64,000 nucleotides of DNA, from contig NZ_JAMFKN010000002.1 of the NCBI RefSeq assembly GCF_023487995.1, forward strand, positions 610,618-674,617. Direction: 5' to 3'. Each line of letters starts with the position of its first letter. Position 1 is the stretch's first letter. The position numbers were made by a program, and so were the translations under genes. The notes beneath the pieces are model-generated. The model was not told the origin of the DNA, ran no database searches, and saw only the letters and a list, made by a program, of their open reading frames with translations. The DNA comes from Thermohalobaculum sediminis (GTDB lineage: Bacteria > Pseudomonadota > Alphaproteobacteria > Rhodobacterales > Rhodobacteraceae). Below, in pieces: positions 29,315-38,474 of this stretch.

Positions 29315-31987
29315 ATGAAGGACGTGGTCGTGGATCTCGGCTGGATCGGGCTCGGCGCGGGGGATCCCGTGCCGGAGGCGGCGGTGTTCGGCCAGAAGGC
29401 GTCGCTGCTGGGCCATGCTGCGGCCCTTGGCCTGCCCGTGCCGCCCGGCTTCGTCCTCGCGCCCGCCACGCTTGCCTGCCCGGCCGCCATCCGCGCGGCG
29501 CTCGACGCGGGCCTCGAGCGGGTCGAGGCCGCGACCGGCCGCGGCCTCGGCGCGGCGTCGCGGCCGCTGCTCCTGTCGGTCCGCCCCTCGGCCGAGGGTG
29601 GCGCGGGCGGCGTCGTCCCCGCGATCCTCGACATCGGCGCGAGCGGGCTCGCGCTGCCGGCGCTGGCCGCCGAGCGGGGCGAGCGGGTGGCGCGCGACCT
29701 GCATCGCCGCCTCGTGCAGTCCTATGGCGCCACCGCGCTCGGCATCGAGGGCGAGGAGTTCGAATACGCCCTCCATGACGCCATGCGCCTCGCGGGGGTC
29801 GAGAGCGAGACCGATCTCGGTCCCGCGGCGCTGGCCGAGCTGAGCCACACCTGCCTCGGGCTGATCATGGAGGAAGCGGGCGAGCCCTTCCCGGACGACC
29901 CCCGCGCGCAGCTCGAGGGCGCGATCGCCGCGATGGCGGAGCTCTGGCGCGGGCCGCGCGCCCGGATGCGCCGGCTGGCCCGCGGGCTGCCCGAGGACGC
30001 CCCGCTCGCGCTGATCGTGCAGGCGATGACGCTGGGCCTCGGCCCCGGCGTCTCGGGGGCGGGCCTCGCCCACACGCGCGACGAGACGACGGGCGCGCAA
30101 CGCCTCTCGGGCCGGTTCCTCGAGCAGGCGCAGGGCGAGGAGGCGCTGATGGGCCTGCGCACGCCCGCCGTGCTGACGGTCGCCGAGCGCCTTGACCAGG
30201 GTCTGCGCGAGCCCTCGCTCGAGGAGCGCTGCCCCGCCGCGGCCGAGGTGCTGGGCGAGGCCGCGCGCCGGCTCGAGCGGGCGCTGGGCGAGGCCTTCTC
30301 GTTCGAGTTCACGCTGGATGACGGGGTGCTGCACTTGCTCGAGGTCAGGCCCGCCCGCCGCTCGGCCCGCGCGGCCGTGCGCATCGCGGTGGAACTGGCC
30401 GAGGCTGGCGCGATTGGGCGCGAGGCGGCGCTGATGCGCATCGACCCGGCCGCGCTCGACCAGCACCTGCACCCCTCGATCGACCCCGACGCCGCGCGGG
30501 ACCGGATCGGGCATGGCCTGCCCGCCTCGCCCGGCGCGGCCTCGGGCGCGCTCGTGTTCTCGCCCGATGCGGCCGAGGCGGCGGCGGCAGCGGGTCGCCC
30601 GGCGATCCTCGCGCTGGTGGAAACGAGCCCCGAGGACATCCGCGGCATGCATGCGGCCAAGGCCGTGCTGACCGTGCGCGGCGGCATGACCAGCCACGCG
30701 GCGGTGGTGGCCCGCGGCCTCGGCACGCCCTGCGTGGTGGGGGCGAAGGACCTGATCCTCGACCGCCGCGCGGGCGAGATCCGGGCGCGCGACGGGCGGG
30801 TGTTCCGCGCGGGCGACGCGGTCACCGTGGACGGCTCGACCGGCGAGGTGCTGGCGGGAAAGGTTCCGACCGTGCCGCCCGAGATCACCGGCGCCTTCGC
30901 GCGGCTGATGGAATGGGCCGACGACGCGCGGCGGATGGGCGTGCGGGCGAACGCCGACACCGGCCAGGACGCCCGCGTCGCGCGCGGCTTCGGCGCCGCG
31001 GGCATCGGGCTCTGCCGCACCGAGCACATGTTCTTCAAGCGCGGGCGCATCAGCGCCATGCGCCGCATGATCCTTGCCGACACCGAGGCCGACCGCCGCG
31101 CCGCGCTGGCCGAACTGCTGCCGATGCAGCGCGAGGACTTTATCGAGCTGTTCGCCGAGATGGCGGGCCAGCCGGTGGTGATCCGCCTGCTCGACCCGCC
31201 GCTGCACGAGTTCCTGCCGCATGGCGAGGCCGACATCGAGGAACTGGCCGAGGCGCTGGGCATCGCGCCGGCCATCGTGCGCGCCCGGGTGCTGGAGTTG
31301 TCGGAATTCAACCCGATGCTGGGCAAGCGTGGCTGCCGCATCGGCATTGCCTATCCCGAGATCTACGAGATGCAGGCCCGCGCGATCTTCGAGGCAGCGC
31401 TCGAGGCGGGCGCCCGCGCCGGGCGCGCCGTGGTGCCCGAGATCATGCTGCCGCTGGTCTCGGCGGTGCGCGAGCTGATCGTGCTCAAGGGCCATATCGC
31501 CGAGGTGGCCGAGGCCGTGCGCGCCGAGCGGGGCGCGATGGTCGACTATCGCGTCGGCGTGATGATCGAGACGCCGCGCGCCTGCCTGCGCGCGGGCGAG
31601 ATCGCCGATGCCGCGGCCTTCGTCAGTTTCGGCACGAACGACCTCACGCAGATGGTCTATGGTCTCAGCCGCGACGATGCCGGGCGGTTCATGCCCGACT
31701 ACGTGGCGCGCGGGGTCTATGCGCACGATCCCTTCCACTCGCTCGACCTCGAGGGCGTGGGCGAGATGATGAAGATCGCCGCCGAGCGGGCGCGGGCGCA
31801 TGCCCCCGGCATCTCGGTTGGCCTGTGCGGTGAACACGGCGCGGACCCCGCTTCGGTCGATTTCTGCGAGCGGGCGGGCTTCGACTATGTCTCGTGCTCG
31901 CCCTACCGGGTGCCGATCGCGCGGCTCGCGGCGGCGCAGGCGGCGATCGGCGCGCGGCGCTGGGCCGAGGTCGACGGCGGCGCATGA
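29315..31987 (+). CDS. Pyruvate, phosphate dikinase-like PEP-utilising enzyme
   Basis: An 890-aa protein with PPDK layout: an N-terminal ATP-grasp region (about 1-340), the swivelling phosphohistidine domain with VRGGMTSHAAVVARGLGTP (His about residue 461) and a C-terminal PEP/pyruvate TIM barrel with GIGLCRTEHMFF, FGTNDLTQMVYGLSRDD and CGEHGADP (catalytic Cys about 837). The N-terminal part deviates from standard PPDK (FGQKASLLGHAAALGLPVPP, SVRPSAEGGAGGVVPAILDI), so nucleotide use may differ. The meaB start overlaps its stop (ATGA). Confidence 0.85.
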   Translation: MKDVVVDLGWIGLGAGDPVPEAAVFGQKASLLGHAAALGLPVPPGFVLAPATLACPAAIRAALDAGLERVEAATGRGLGAASRPLLLSVRPSAEGGAGGVVPAILDIGASGLALPALAAERGERVARDLHRRLVQSYGATALGIEGEEFEYALHDAMRLAGVESETDLGPAALAELSHTCLGLIMEEAGEPFPDDPRAQLEGAIAAMAELWRGPRARMRRLARGLPEDAPLALIVQAMTLGLGPGVSGAGLAHTRDETTGAQRLSGRFLEQAQGEEALMGLRTPAVLTVAERLDQGLREPSLEERCPAAAEVLGEAARRLERALGEAFSFEFTLDDGVLHLLEVRPARRSARAAVRIAVELAEAGAIGREAALMRIDPAALDQHLHPSIDPDAARDRIGHGLPASPGAASGALVFSPDAAEAAAAAGRPAILALVETSPEDIRGMHAAKAVLTVRGGMTSHAAVVARGLGTPCVVGAKDLILDRRAGEIRARDGRVFRAGDAVTVDGSTGEVLAGKVPTVPPEITGAFARLMEWADDARRMGVRANADTGQDARVARGFGAAGIGLCRTEHMFFKRGRISAMRRMILADTEADRRAALAELLPMQREDFIELFAEMAGQPVVIRLLDPPLHEFLPHGEADIEELAEALGIAPAIVRARVLELSEFNPMLGKRGCRIGIAYPEIYEMQARAIFEAALEAGARAGRAVVPEIMLPLVSAVRELIVLKGHIAEVAEAVRAERGAMVDYRVGVMIETPRACLRAGEIADAAAFVSFGTNDLTQMVYGLSRDDAGRFMPDYVARGVYAHDPFHSLDLEGVGEMMKIAAERARAHAPGISVGLCGEHGADPASVDFCERAGFDYVSCSPYRVPIARLAAAQAAIGARRWAEVDGGA

Positions 31988-32937
31988 CCGCTCTCGCCGA
32001 GCTTGCGGCGCGCGGCAAGGCGGGGCTCGCACAGGCGCTTGCCGCGATCGAGGCGCAGGGCGAGTCCGCTGCCGTGGCCGCGTTGCTCGACGAGGCGGCG
32101 GCCAGTCCGCGGGGTCACGTGCTGGGCCTGACCGGGCCGCCGGGGGTTGGCAAGTCGACGTTGACGGACGCGCTGATCCATGCCTGCCGGGCGCGAGGCC
32201 TGACGGTGGGAGTGATCGCGGTCGATCCCTCGTCGCGGATCTCGGGCGGCGCGCTGCTCGGCGACCGCACGCGGATGCGCCGCGACCCCGAGGATGCGGG
32301 CGTGTTCGTGCGTTCGATGGCGGCGCGCGACCGGCTCGGTGGGCTCGCCGATCTCGCCTATCCGGCGGCGGTTCTGATGCGGGCGCTGATGGACCGCGTG
32401 ATCGTCGAGACCGTGGGCGTCGGACAGTCCGAGACCGCGGTGGCTGACATCGCCGACACCGTGGTGTTCTGCGCCCAGCCCGGATCGGGCGACGCAGTAC
32501 AGTACATGAAGGCGGGCGTCATGGAGATCCCCGACATCGTCGCGGTCACCAAGGCCGACATGGGCGCGGTCGCACGCCGCACCGCGGCCGACCTGAAGGG
32601 CGCGCTGGGGCTCGCCGCGGGCGAGGGCGGGCCGCCCCCGGTGATCGCCGTCTCGGCGCTCGACGGTGAAGGCATCGACCGGCTGCTCGCGGCGATCGAG
32701 GAACGCGCGGCGGTGCCTGCGTCGCGCCTCGCCGTCCGGCGGCAGGTGCAGGCGCAGGAGTGGCTGAGGCGCCACCTGTCGGAGCGCTACGGCCAGGCCG
32801 GGTTGGCCCGCATCGCGGCCTCGGGTGCCCTCGGCCGGGCCGGCCGGAGCGAATCGGGCCCCTTCCGCGAGGCGCGCGCCCTGGGCGAAAAGCTCGACGC
32901 GGCGCTCGATGCGGCGTTCCCGGTCGTGAAAAAGTGA
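31984..32937 (+). CDS. meaB: Methylmalonyl-CoA mutase-associated GTPase MeaB
   Basis: A SIMIBI-class GTPase that protects or reloads the B12 cofactor of methylmalonyl-CoA mutase. The 317-aa protein has the P-loop GLTGPPGVGKST (residues 48-59), VIAVDPSSRISGGALLGDRT, the base region IVETVGVGQSE and VTKADM, all characteristic. The mutase is not in the window. It overlaps the PPDK-like gene by four bases, so the two are co-transcribed. Confidence 0.93.
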   Translation: MTALAELAARGKAGLAQALAAIEAQGESAAVAALLDEAAASPRGHVLGLTGPPGVGKSTLTDALIHACRARGLTVGVIAVDPSSRISGGALLGDRTRMRRDPEDAGVFVRSMAARDRLGGLADLAYPAAVLMRALMDRVIVETVGVGQSETAVADIADTVVFCAQPGSGDAVQYMKAGVMEIPDIVAVTKADMGAVARRTAADLKGALGLAAGEGGPPPVIAVSALDGEGIDRLLAAIEERAAVPASRLAVRRQVQAQEWLRRHLSERYGQAGLARIAASGALGRAGRSESGPFREARALGEKLDAALDAAFPVVKK

Positions 32938-33202
32938 CGCTGCGCTGCGGTACGCCGTATTGATTCCAAAAGAGTTTTTCGCGTGCGCTGCGGCAATTGC
33001 GCCGTCCGGGCTTTTCGCTTGGGTCGATTCCACGCTATTGAGCGCCCTGCGCGCAATCTCAAGCGCGTGACGCGGGGCGTGTCCGGGACAACCTTCCCCA
33101 CCCCGATTTGATGAGGTCAGGCGGCTCCCAAGGGCAAGGAGCCATTGACGTGTCCTGCGGCTCTCGCGACAGGCGGCGAAGCCCGAGGAAACGAGGAACG
33201 AC

Positions 33203-34015
33203 ATGATCGGCTGCGATCGTCTTCAGGCCGCGCGCGCGGTATTTTCCGGCGTGTGCCGAATTCTCGGTGCGGTGGCGCTGGCGGGGGCTGTGGCGGGAGC
33301 CGCGCTCGCCGATGTCGACCGGAGCGAGGTCCGCCCGCCGATCGGCCGCGGGGCCCAGATCGCCGACATGATCGGTGCCGAGCGCGCGGGCCTTGCCGGC
33401 TTCCTCGGCTCGCCCGGCGCGGCGCGGCTGATGCCCGATGGCGAGGACGCGCCGATGGGCCGCCTCACCCGGCTCAACAGCGACGACGCCAGCACCGCAG
33501 CGCTGATCGAGGGCGCCCAGGACCGCACGCTGACCGAGCTCCTGATCGCCGATCCCGGCGGCACAATCGACCTCTCCGCGATGGCGCGCGTGCAGGTCGA
33601 GACCACCGACACCGAGTGGCGCTGTCTGACCGAGGCGCTCTATTTCGAGGCCCGCGGCGAAAGCCCGATCGGCCAGATCGCGGTCGCCGAGGTGATCCTG
33701 AACCGCGTCGACAGCGCGCGCTATCCCGACAGCGTCTGCGCCGTCGTGCGTCAGGGCGCTGGCAAGGGACGCTCCTGCCAGTTCTCGTACAACTGCGACG
33801 GCAAGAAGGAGGTGATCGGGAACCGCGCGGCCTATGATGCGCTGGGCAAGATCGCCTGGGTGATGCTGCAGGGCCGCCCGAGGACGCTGACCGGCAAGGC
33901 CACGCATTACCACACCACGGCCGTGCGCCCGAAATGGGCGAGGCGGCTGGTGCGGACCGCCCGGATCGGTGAGCACATCTTCTATCGCGGACCCGTCGAG
34001 TTGTCGCAGCGCTGA
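33203..34015 (+). CDS. Cell-wall hydrolase, SleB (Hydrolase_2) family
   Basis: A 270-aa exported peptidoglycan hydrolase. A hydrophobic N-terminal segment (about residues 18-36) serves as signal or anchor; a linker runs to about residue 135; then the SleB domain shows [20 protein letters not shown] (with the catalytic Glu), [29 protein letters not shown] and [22 protein letters not shown] precedes the start. The 265 bases upstream contain two GATTC sites (32962-32966, 33026-33030), possible CcrM methylation targets. Confidence 0.9.
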   Translation: MIGCDRLQAARAVFSGVCRILGAVALAGAVAGAALADVDRSEVRPPIGRGAQIADMIGAERAGLAGFLGSPGAARLMPDGEDAPMGRLTRLNSDDASTAALIEGAQDRTLTELLIADPGGTIDLSAMARVQVETTDTEWRCLTEALYFEARGESPIGQIAVAEVILNRVDSARYPDSVCAVVRQGAGKGRSCQFSYNCDGKKEVIGNRAAYDALGKIAWVMLQGRPRTLTGKATHYHTTAVRPKWARRLVRTARIGEHIFYRGPVELSQR

Positions 34016-34158
34016 CGGGCGCCCGGGCGGCGGGATGTCTCGAAACCACCCCCGCCCGTCGCTTTGGCATGGCCGTTCCGCGCGTAAAGAGTTAACGTGA
34101 GTCGAGCCATGGATGCCGCGACGCCGCATCCGGGCACTGGCGAAATCGGAGTATCGCG

Positions 34159-34629
34159 ATGGTGGAACGGGCCCTCCTGCCGCAGAGGCTGGATGTCGAG
34201 ACCGAGATGGCCATGGGCCAGGACATGGTCGCGGACCGCATCTTCCTGCTGGACTACCTGCGCGAGATCGAGATCGGCGCATATGCCGAGGAAGTGGGCG
34301 TGACGCAGAGGGTGCGCTTCGACATCGTGCTCGAGGTGACCCGCAACACCGCCCATATCGACGACCGCGTTGGGCGGGTGATCAACTACGACGACCTCGT
34401 GGACGCGATCGAGACCATCGCCCAGGGGCCGCGCATCACGCTGCTCGAGACCTTTGCCGAGCGTCTGGCGCAGGCGGTGCTGGTCGATCCGCGCGCGCGG
34501 CGGGTGCATGTGCGCATCGAGAAGCTCGACCGGCTGCCGAACGGCGCGCGGCTCGGCGTCGAGATCAGCCGGGTGCGCACGCCCGAGACGAACGAGAAGA
34601 TCTGGGCGCTCGCCTCCGAGGTGAAGTAG
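34159..34629 (+). CDS. folB: Dihydroneopterin aldolase
   Basis: Makes 6-hydroxymethyl-dihydropterin in folate synthesis. The 156-aa protein contains RIFLLDYLREIEIGAYAEEV (the family opening, from about residue 27), RVINYDDLVDAIETIAQGP and TLLETFAERLAQAVL, and HVRIEKLDRLPNGARLGVEI, which is the FolB pattern with the catalytic Lys. The first 25 residues exceed the usual length, so a later start near residue 17-20 (MAMGQDM) is possible. Convergent with glnE. Confidence 0.88.
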   Translation: MVERALLPQRLDVETEMAMGQDMVADRIFLLDYLREIEIGAYAEEVGVTQRVRFDIVLEVTRNTAHIDDRVGRVINYDDLVDAIETIAQGPRITLLETFAERLAQAVLVDPRARRVHVRIEKLDRLPNGARLGVEISRVRTPETNEKIWALASEVK

Positions 34630-34665
34630 CGCCCGCACCCTGTCCTGCCGGGAGGAAGGGGTGTC

Positions 34666-37557
34666 TCAGCCGGGCTCGGCGGGGACGATGCCGGCGAACA
34701 CCCGCTCGACCGCTGCCGCGGCCTCTGCCTGGAGCGCGCCCAGCCGGTCGGCGAGCGCGGGGAAATCCTCGGTCCCGGCGACGCGCGCGAGAACGCGGCG
34801 CAGCCCCTCGCCCGCCGTGTCGGGATTGAGCGGCTGCTCGAGGGCCACGCGCTCGACCTGCTGCAGCCGCGCCTCGAGCTTGAGCGCCTCGGCGAGCGCG
34901 CCAGCTTCGTCCGCGCCGATCCAGCCCGCATCGGCCAGTGGCCCGAGCAGCGCCCGCGCGGGCAGCGCCACGGCGAGCCCATGATACAGGCAGCCCGTCT
35001 GGGCGAGGAACTCGATCTCCATCAGCCCGCCGGCCGCGTGCTTGAGCGACCAGGGGTTGGCGCGTGCGCCGGCATGGGCCTCGATCAGCTTGCGCCGCAT
35101 CGCCGCCGCCTCCTCCAGAACCGCCGGGTCGCCCTTGCGCCGGGCCAGTGCCTCGCGGATCACCTCGGTCGCCTCGCGGCCGAGGTCGTGCGGCCCTGCC
35201 ACCACCCGCGCGCGCGTCAGCGCCAGATGCTCCCAGACCCAGGCCTGCTCCATCTGGTAGCGCCGGAAGGCCGCGAGCGAGACTGCGACCGGCCCCTGCC
35301 GCCCCGAGGGCCTCAGCCGCATGTCCACCGCGAACAGCCGCCCCTGCGCGGTCGGCGCGGTGATCGCCGCCACCAGCGCCTGCGTGAGCCGCGGATAATA
35401 GGTGGCGGGCGGCAGTGGCCGGGGGCCGTCGGACATCTCGGCTTCGCCTGGGTCGTAGACGGTGATGAGGTCGAGGTCCGAGCCCGCGGTCATCTCGCGC
35501 GTGCCCAGCTTCCCCATGCCGATCACCGCCATGCCGCGCCCCGGCGGGGGGCCATGACGAGACGCGAAATCGGCGATCACCCGCGGCAGCAGGCGGTCGA
35601 GCGCCGCCCCAGCGATGGCCGAGAAGGCGGCGCCTGCCTCGGCTTCGTCCGCCACGCCGCGCAGCACCTGCACGCCGGCGCGAAACATCTGCTCGCGCGC
35701 CCAGGCGCGGGCGGCGTCGAGCTCGCGCTCGTAGTCGGTCTCGCGGCCCAGCCAGCGCTCGAGATCGGTGGCGAGCGCAGTCTCACCCTCCAGCGGCTCG
35801 AAGAAGCCGCCGCCGATCAGCGCGTCGAGCGCCTGCGGCTCGCGCCCCAGATGCGCGGCCAGCCGGGGCGCCGCCGAGCAGATCTCGACGATCAGGTCCA
35901 GCAGATGCGGGTTCGCGGTGAACAGCGAGAACACCTGCACCCCCGCCGGCAGGCCCGAGAGGAAGCGGTCGAACTCGGCGATCGCATCGTCGGGGCTCGC
36001 CGCCTCGCCCAGATCCGCGACCAGCCGCGACTCGAACCCGGCGAACAGCCGCTGCGCGCGCTCGGTCCGTGTCGCCGGCAGCCGGCCCGAGCGCCAGCGC
36101 TCGATGGTGCGCAGGGCGTCCTCGGGCCGCTGGAAGCCCGCGCGGGCCAGCGCCTCGGCGTCGATCTCGGGGCGCGGCCCGTCGCCCGCCGCGGCGCCGC
36201 GCCCGGGCGTCGCGAAGAACGCCTGCGTCGTGCCATGCACGCGCGCCAGCCGCTCGGCGATGTCGCGCTCGAAGGCCGCGAGGTCCGACCAGCCCGCCAG
36301 CGCCGCCAGCCGCGCGCGGGCGGGTTCGGGCACGGGGATGGTGTGGGTCTGCGCGTCCTCGATCATCTGGAGGCGGTGCTCGAGCGTGCGGTGCGCGACG
36401 TAATCCGCCGCAAGCTCGGCCGCCGTGCCGGCAGGGACATGGCCGGCCTCGACCAGCCGCTCCAGCGCGCCCAGCGTCGTGGGGTCGCGCAGCGCGGGCT
36501 CGCGCCCGCCCATGATGAGCTGGCGGGTCTGCGCGAAGAACTCGATCTCGCGGATCCCGCCGGGACCCAGCTTGAGATCGTGGCCGGGGACGGTCGAGGG
36601 CGTGAAGCGGCCCTTCTTCTCGCGGATCTTGCGCAGCAGGTCCTCGACGTCCTCGATTGCCGCGAAGTCGAGATGGCGCCGCCAGATGAAGGGGGCGAGG
36701 CGCTCGAGATAGGCCGCCCCCGCCGCGCGGTCGCCCGCGATGGGGCGCGCCTTTATGTGGGCCGCGCGCTCCCATGTCCGGCCGACCGATTCGTAGTAAC
36801 GCTCGGCGGCCTCCATCGCGAGGCAGACGGGCGTCGTCGAAGGCGCGGGCCTCAGCCTCAGGTCGGTGCGGAAGACATAGCCCTCGCCGGTCTGCTCGGA
36901 CAAGAGCTTCACCAGCCCGCGGGTGACATGGATGTAGCGCGCCTTCGCCTCGGCGAAGTCGTCGGGCGCGATCTGGTCCTGGTCGAACAGGCAGATGAGG
37001 TCGATATCGGACGAATAGTTCAGCTCGCGCGCCCCGTGCTTGCCCATGGCGAGGACGACATAGCCCGCGCCGCTGGCGAGGCTCTCGGCTGTCATGCCGG
37101 GAAGGCGCCCGCGCGCGATCTCCTGGCCCAGGAGCCACAGCGCCGCGATCCCCGTCAGCCCGTCCGCGAGGTCCGTCAGCGCGCCGGTGACCGCGCCGAG
37201 GTCCCACGCTCCGCCAAGATCGGCAAGCGCGATCAGGAGCGCGGCCCGCGCCTTGGCGCGCCGCAGCGCCGAGGCCAGTTCGCGCGCGTCGCCCCCGTCG
37301 GCGGCGTTGCGTGCGGCGGCAATCAGGGCGGGCAGGCTCACCTCGGGCGGCAGCGATGCGGCCTCGGCCAGCCACTCGGCGTGGCGCTCGGCCAGCCGCG
37401 CGAGGTAGGGGCTCGACCCCGCCGCACCGCGCAGGACGTCGCCCAGCGCACCACGGGTGAGCTCGCCCGGCAGGCGGCTCGCGAGGTCGGCGGCGCGCTC
37501 GGGCTCGAACGGGATGGGCGCGGCACTCAGGCGCGCGGCAAGCGAGGGTCTGTCCAT
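34666..37557 (-). CDS. glnE: Bifunctional glutamine synthetase adenylyltransferase/deadenylyltransferase
   Basis: Adenylylates and deadenylylates glutamine synthetase in response to PII. The 963-aa protein has two nucleotidyltransferase halves: the N-terminal deadenylylase with ELNYSSDIDLICLFDQDQ and the C-terminal adenylylase with REMTAGSDLDLITVYD, each followed by RLRPAPS-type or RLRPSGRQGP motifs and helical domains. The length matches the family. It is the last gene before folB on the opposite strand; the enoyl-CoA hydratase gene lies 51 bases upstream. Confidence 0.96.
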   Translation of the reverse strand: MDRPSLAARLSAAPIPFEPERAADLASRLPGELTRGALGDVLRGAAGSSPYLARLAERHAEWLAEAASLPPEVSLPALIAAARNAADGGDARELASALRRAKARAALLIALADLGGAWDLGAVTGALTDLADGLTGIAALWLLGQEIARGRLPGMTAESLASGAGYVVLAMGKHGARELNYSSDIDLICLFDQDQIAPDDFAEAKARYIHVTRGLVKLLSEQTGEGYVFRTDLRLRPAPSTTPVCLAMEAAERYYESVGRTWERAAHIKARPIAGDRAAGAAYLERLAPFIWRRHLDFAAIEDVEDLLRKIREKKGRFTPSTVPGHDLKLGPGGIREIEFFAQTRQLIMGGREPALRDPTTLGALERLVEAGHVPAGTAAELAADYVAHRTLEHRLQMIEDAQTHTIPVPEPARARLAALAGWSDLAAFERDIAERLARVHGTTQAFFATPGRGAAAGDGPRPEIDAEALARAGFQRPEDALRTIERWRSGRLPATRTERAQRLFAGFESRLVADLGEAASPDDAIAEFDRFLSGLPAGVQVFSLFTANPHLLDLIVEICSAAPRLAAHLGREPQALDALIGGGFFEPLEGETALATDLERWLGRETDYERELDAARAWAREQMFRAGVQVLRGVADEAEAGAAFSAIAGAALDRLLPRVIADFASRHGPPPGRGMAVIGMGKLGTREMTAGSDLDLITVYDPGEAEMSDGPRPLPPATYYPRLTQALVAAITAPTAQGRLFAVDMRLRPSGRQGPVAVSLAAFRRYQMEQAWVWEHLALTRARVVAGPHDLGREATEVIREALARRKGDPAVLEEAAAMRRKLIEAHAGARANPWSLKHAAGGLMEIEFLAQTGCLYHGLAVALPARALLGPLADAGWIGADEAGALAEALKLEARLQQVERVALEQPLNPDTAGEGLRRVLARVAGTEDFPALADRLGALQAEAAAAVERVFAGIVPAEPG

Positions 37558-37608
37558 TCCGCAACCGTGGCGGGGCAGTCCGCGCCGATCAAGGGGTCAA
37601 AGGGACGC

Positions 37609-38385
37609 TCAGCGCCCCTCGAAGACCGGCTTTCGCTTCTCGAGAAAGGCCATCACGCCTTCGGCGAAGTCGCGCGTGCGCCCCGCCTCGCCCTGCAGCC
37701 GGGCTTCGAGCGCGAGCTGCGCCTCGAAGCCGTTCTCGGCCGAGGCCCGCAGCGCCTGTTTCGCCAGCCGGTAGGCCACCGTCGGCCCCGCCGCCAACCG
37801 CTCGGCGATCTGGCGCGCGCGGGCGGCCAGCAGGTCGTCCTCGACCGCCTCCCAGATCAGGCCCCACTCGGCGGCGCGCTCGGCGTCGATGGCGTCGGCC
37901 AGCAGGCACATGCCCATCGCGCGCGCCTGCCCGACGAGCCGCGGCAGCCAGAAGGTGCCGCCGGCGTCGGGGATCAGGCCGATGCGCGCGAAGGCCTCGA
38001 CGAAGCTCGCTGAACGCGCGGCGATCACGATGTCGGCGGCGAGCGCGATGTTCGCGCCCGCGCCCGCCGCGACCCCGTTGACCGCCGCGATGGTCGGCAC
38101 GGGGCAGTCGGCGATCAGGCGCAGCAGCGGCTCGTATTCCTCGGCCAGCGTGCGCGCGAGGTCGATCTGCGCGGCACTCCCGCCGTCGCCGAGGTCCTGC
38201 CCGGCGCAGAAGGCGCGGCCCGAGCCGGTCAGGATCACCGCCCGCCCCTCGTGCCCGGCGCGGCCAAGCGCGTCCACCAGTTCCAGCCGCATCGCGCGGT
38301 TGAGGCTGTTCATCTTCTCGGGCCGCCCCAGCGCGATGGTCGCGACATGGTCGGTCAGGTCGTAGCTGAGCGTCTGGTAGGTCAT
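37609..38385 (-). CDS. Enoyl-CoA hydratase/isomerase family protein
   Basis: A 258-aa crotonase-fold protein. It contains IALGRPEKMNSLNRAMRLEL, SGRAFCAGQDLGDGG (oxyanion-hole region) and AAVNGVAAGAGANIALAADI, then RIGLIPDAGGTFWLPRLVGQ with the active-site-side Asp. These features resemble PaaG, the ring-opening isomerase of phenylacetate degradation, but no other phenylacetate gene is near, so only the family is called. The start at 38385 (MTYQTLSYDL) is at the family position. Confidence 0.88.
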   Translation of the reverse strand: MTYQTLSYDLTDHVATIALGRPEKMNSLNRAMRLELVDALGRAGHEGRAVILTGSGRAFCAGQDLGDGGSAAQIDLARTLAEEYEPLLRLIADCPVPTIAAVNGVAAGAGANIALAADIVIAARSASFVEAFARIGLIPDAGGTFWLPRLVGQARAMGMCLLADAIDAERAAEWGLIWEAVEDDLLAARARQIAERLAAGPTVAYRLAKQALRASAENGFEAQLALEARLQGEAGRTRDFAEGVMAFLEKRKPVFEGR

Positions 38386-38474
38386 CTGCGGTCCTCGGCT
38401 GGCGCGGGTGGCCAGACTAGCGGGCACGCGCGGGCGGCGGAAGCGGGCAAGGCCCGTGACGTTGCGCCACCCCC

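Noticed and set aside
29240..32032. A 930-codon open frame opposite the PPDK-like gene
   Set aside because: It is antisense to a gene with clear catalytic motifs; composition typical of shadows.
34981..38013. A 1010-codon open frame opposite glnE and neighbours
   Set aside because: It mirrors glnE on the other strand, is extremely Arg/Gly/Gln/His-rich and shows no family pattern. Long antisense frames are expected in DNA of this GC content.
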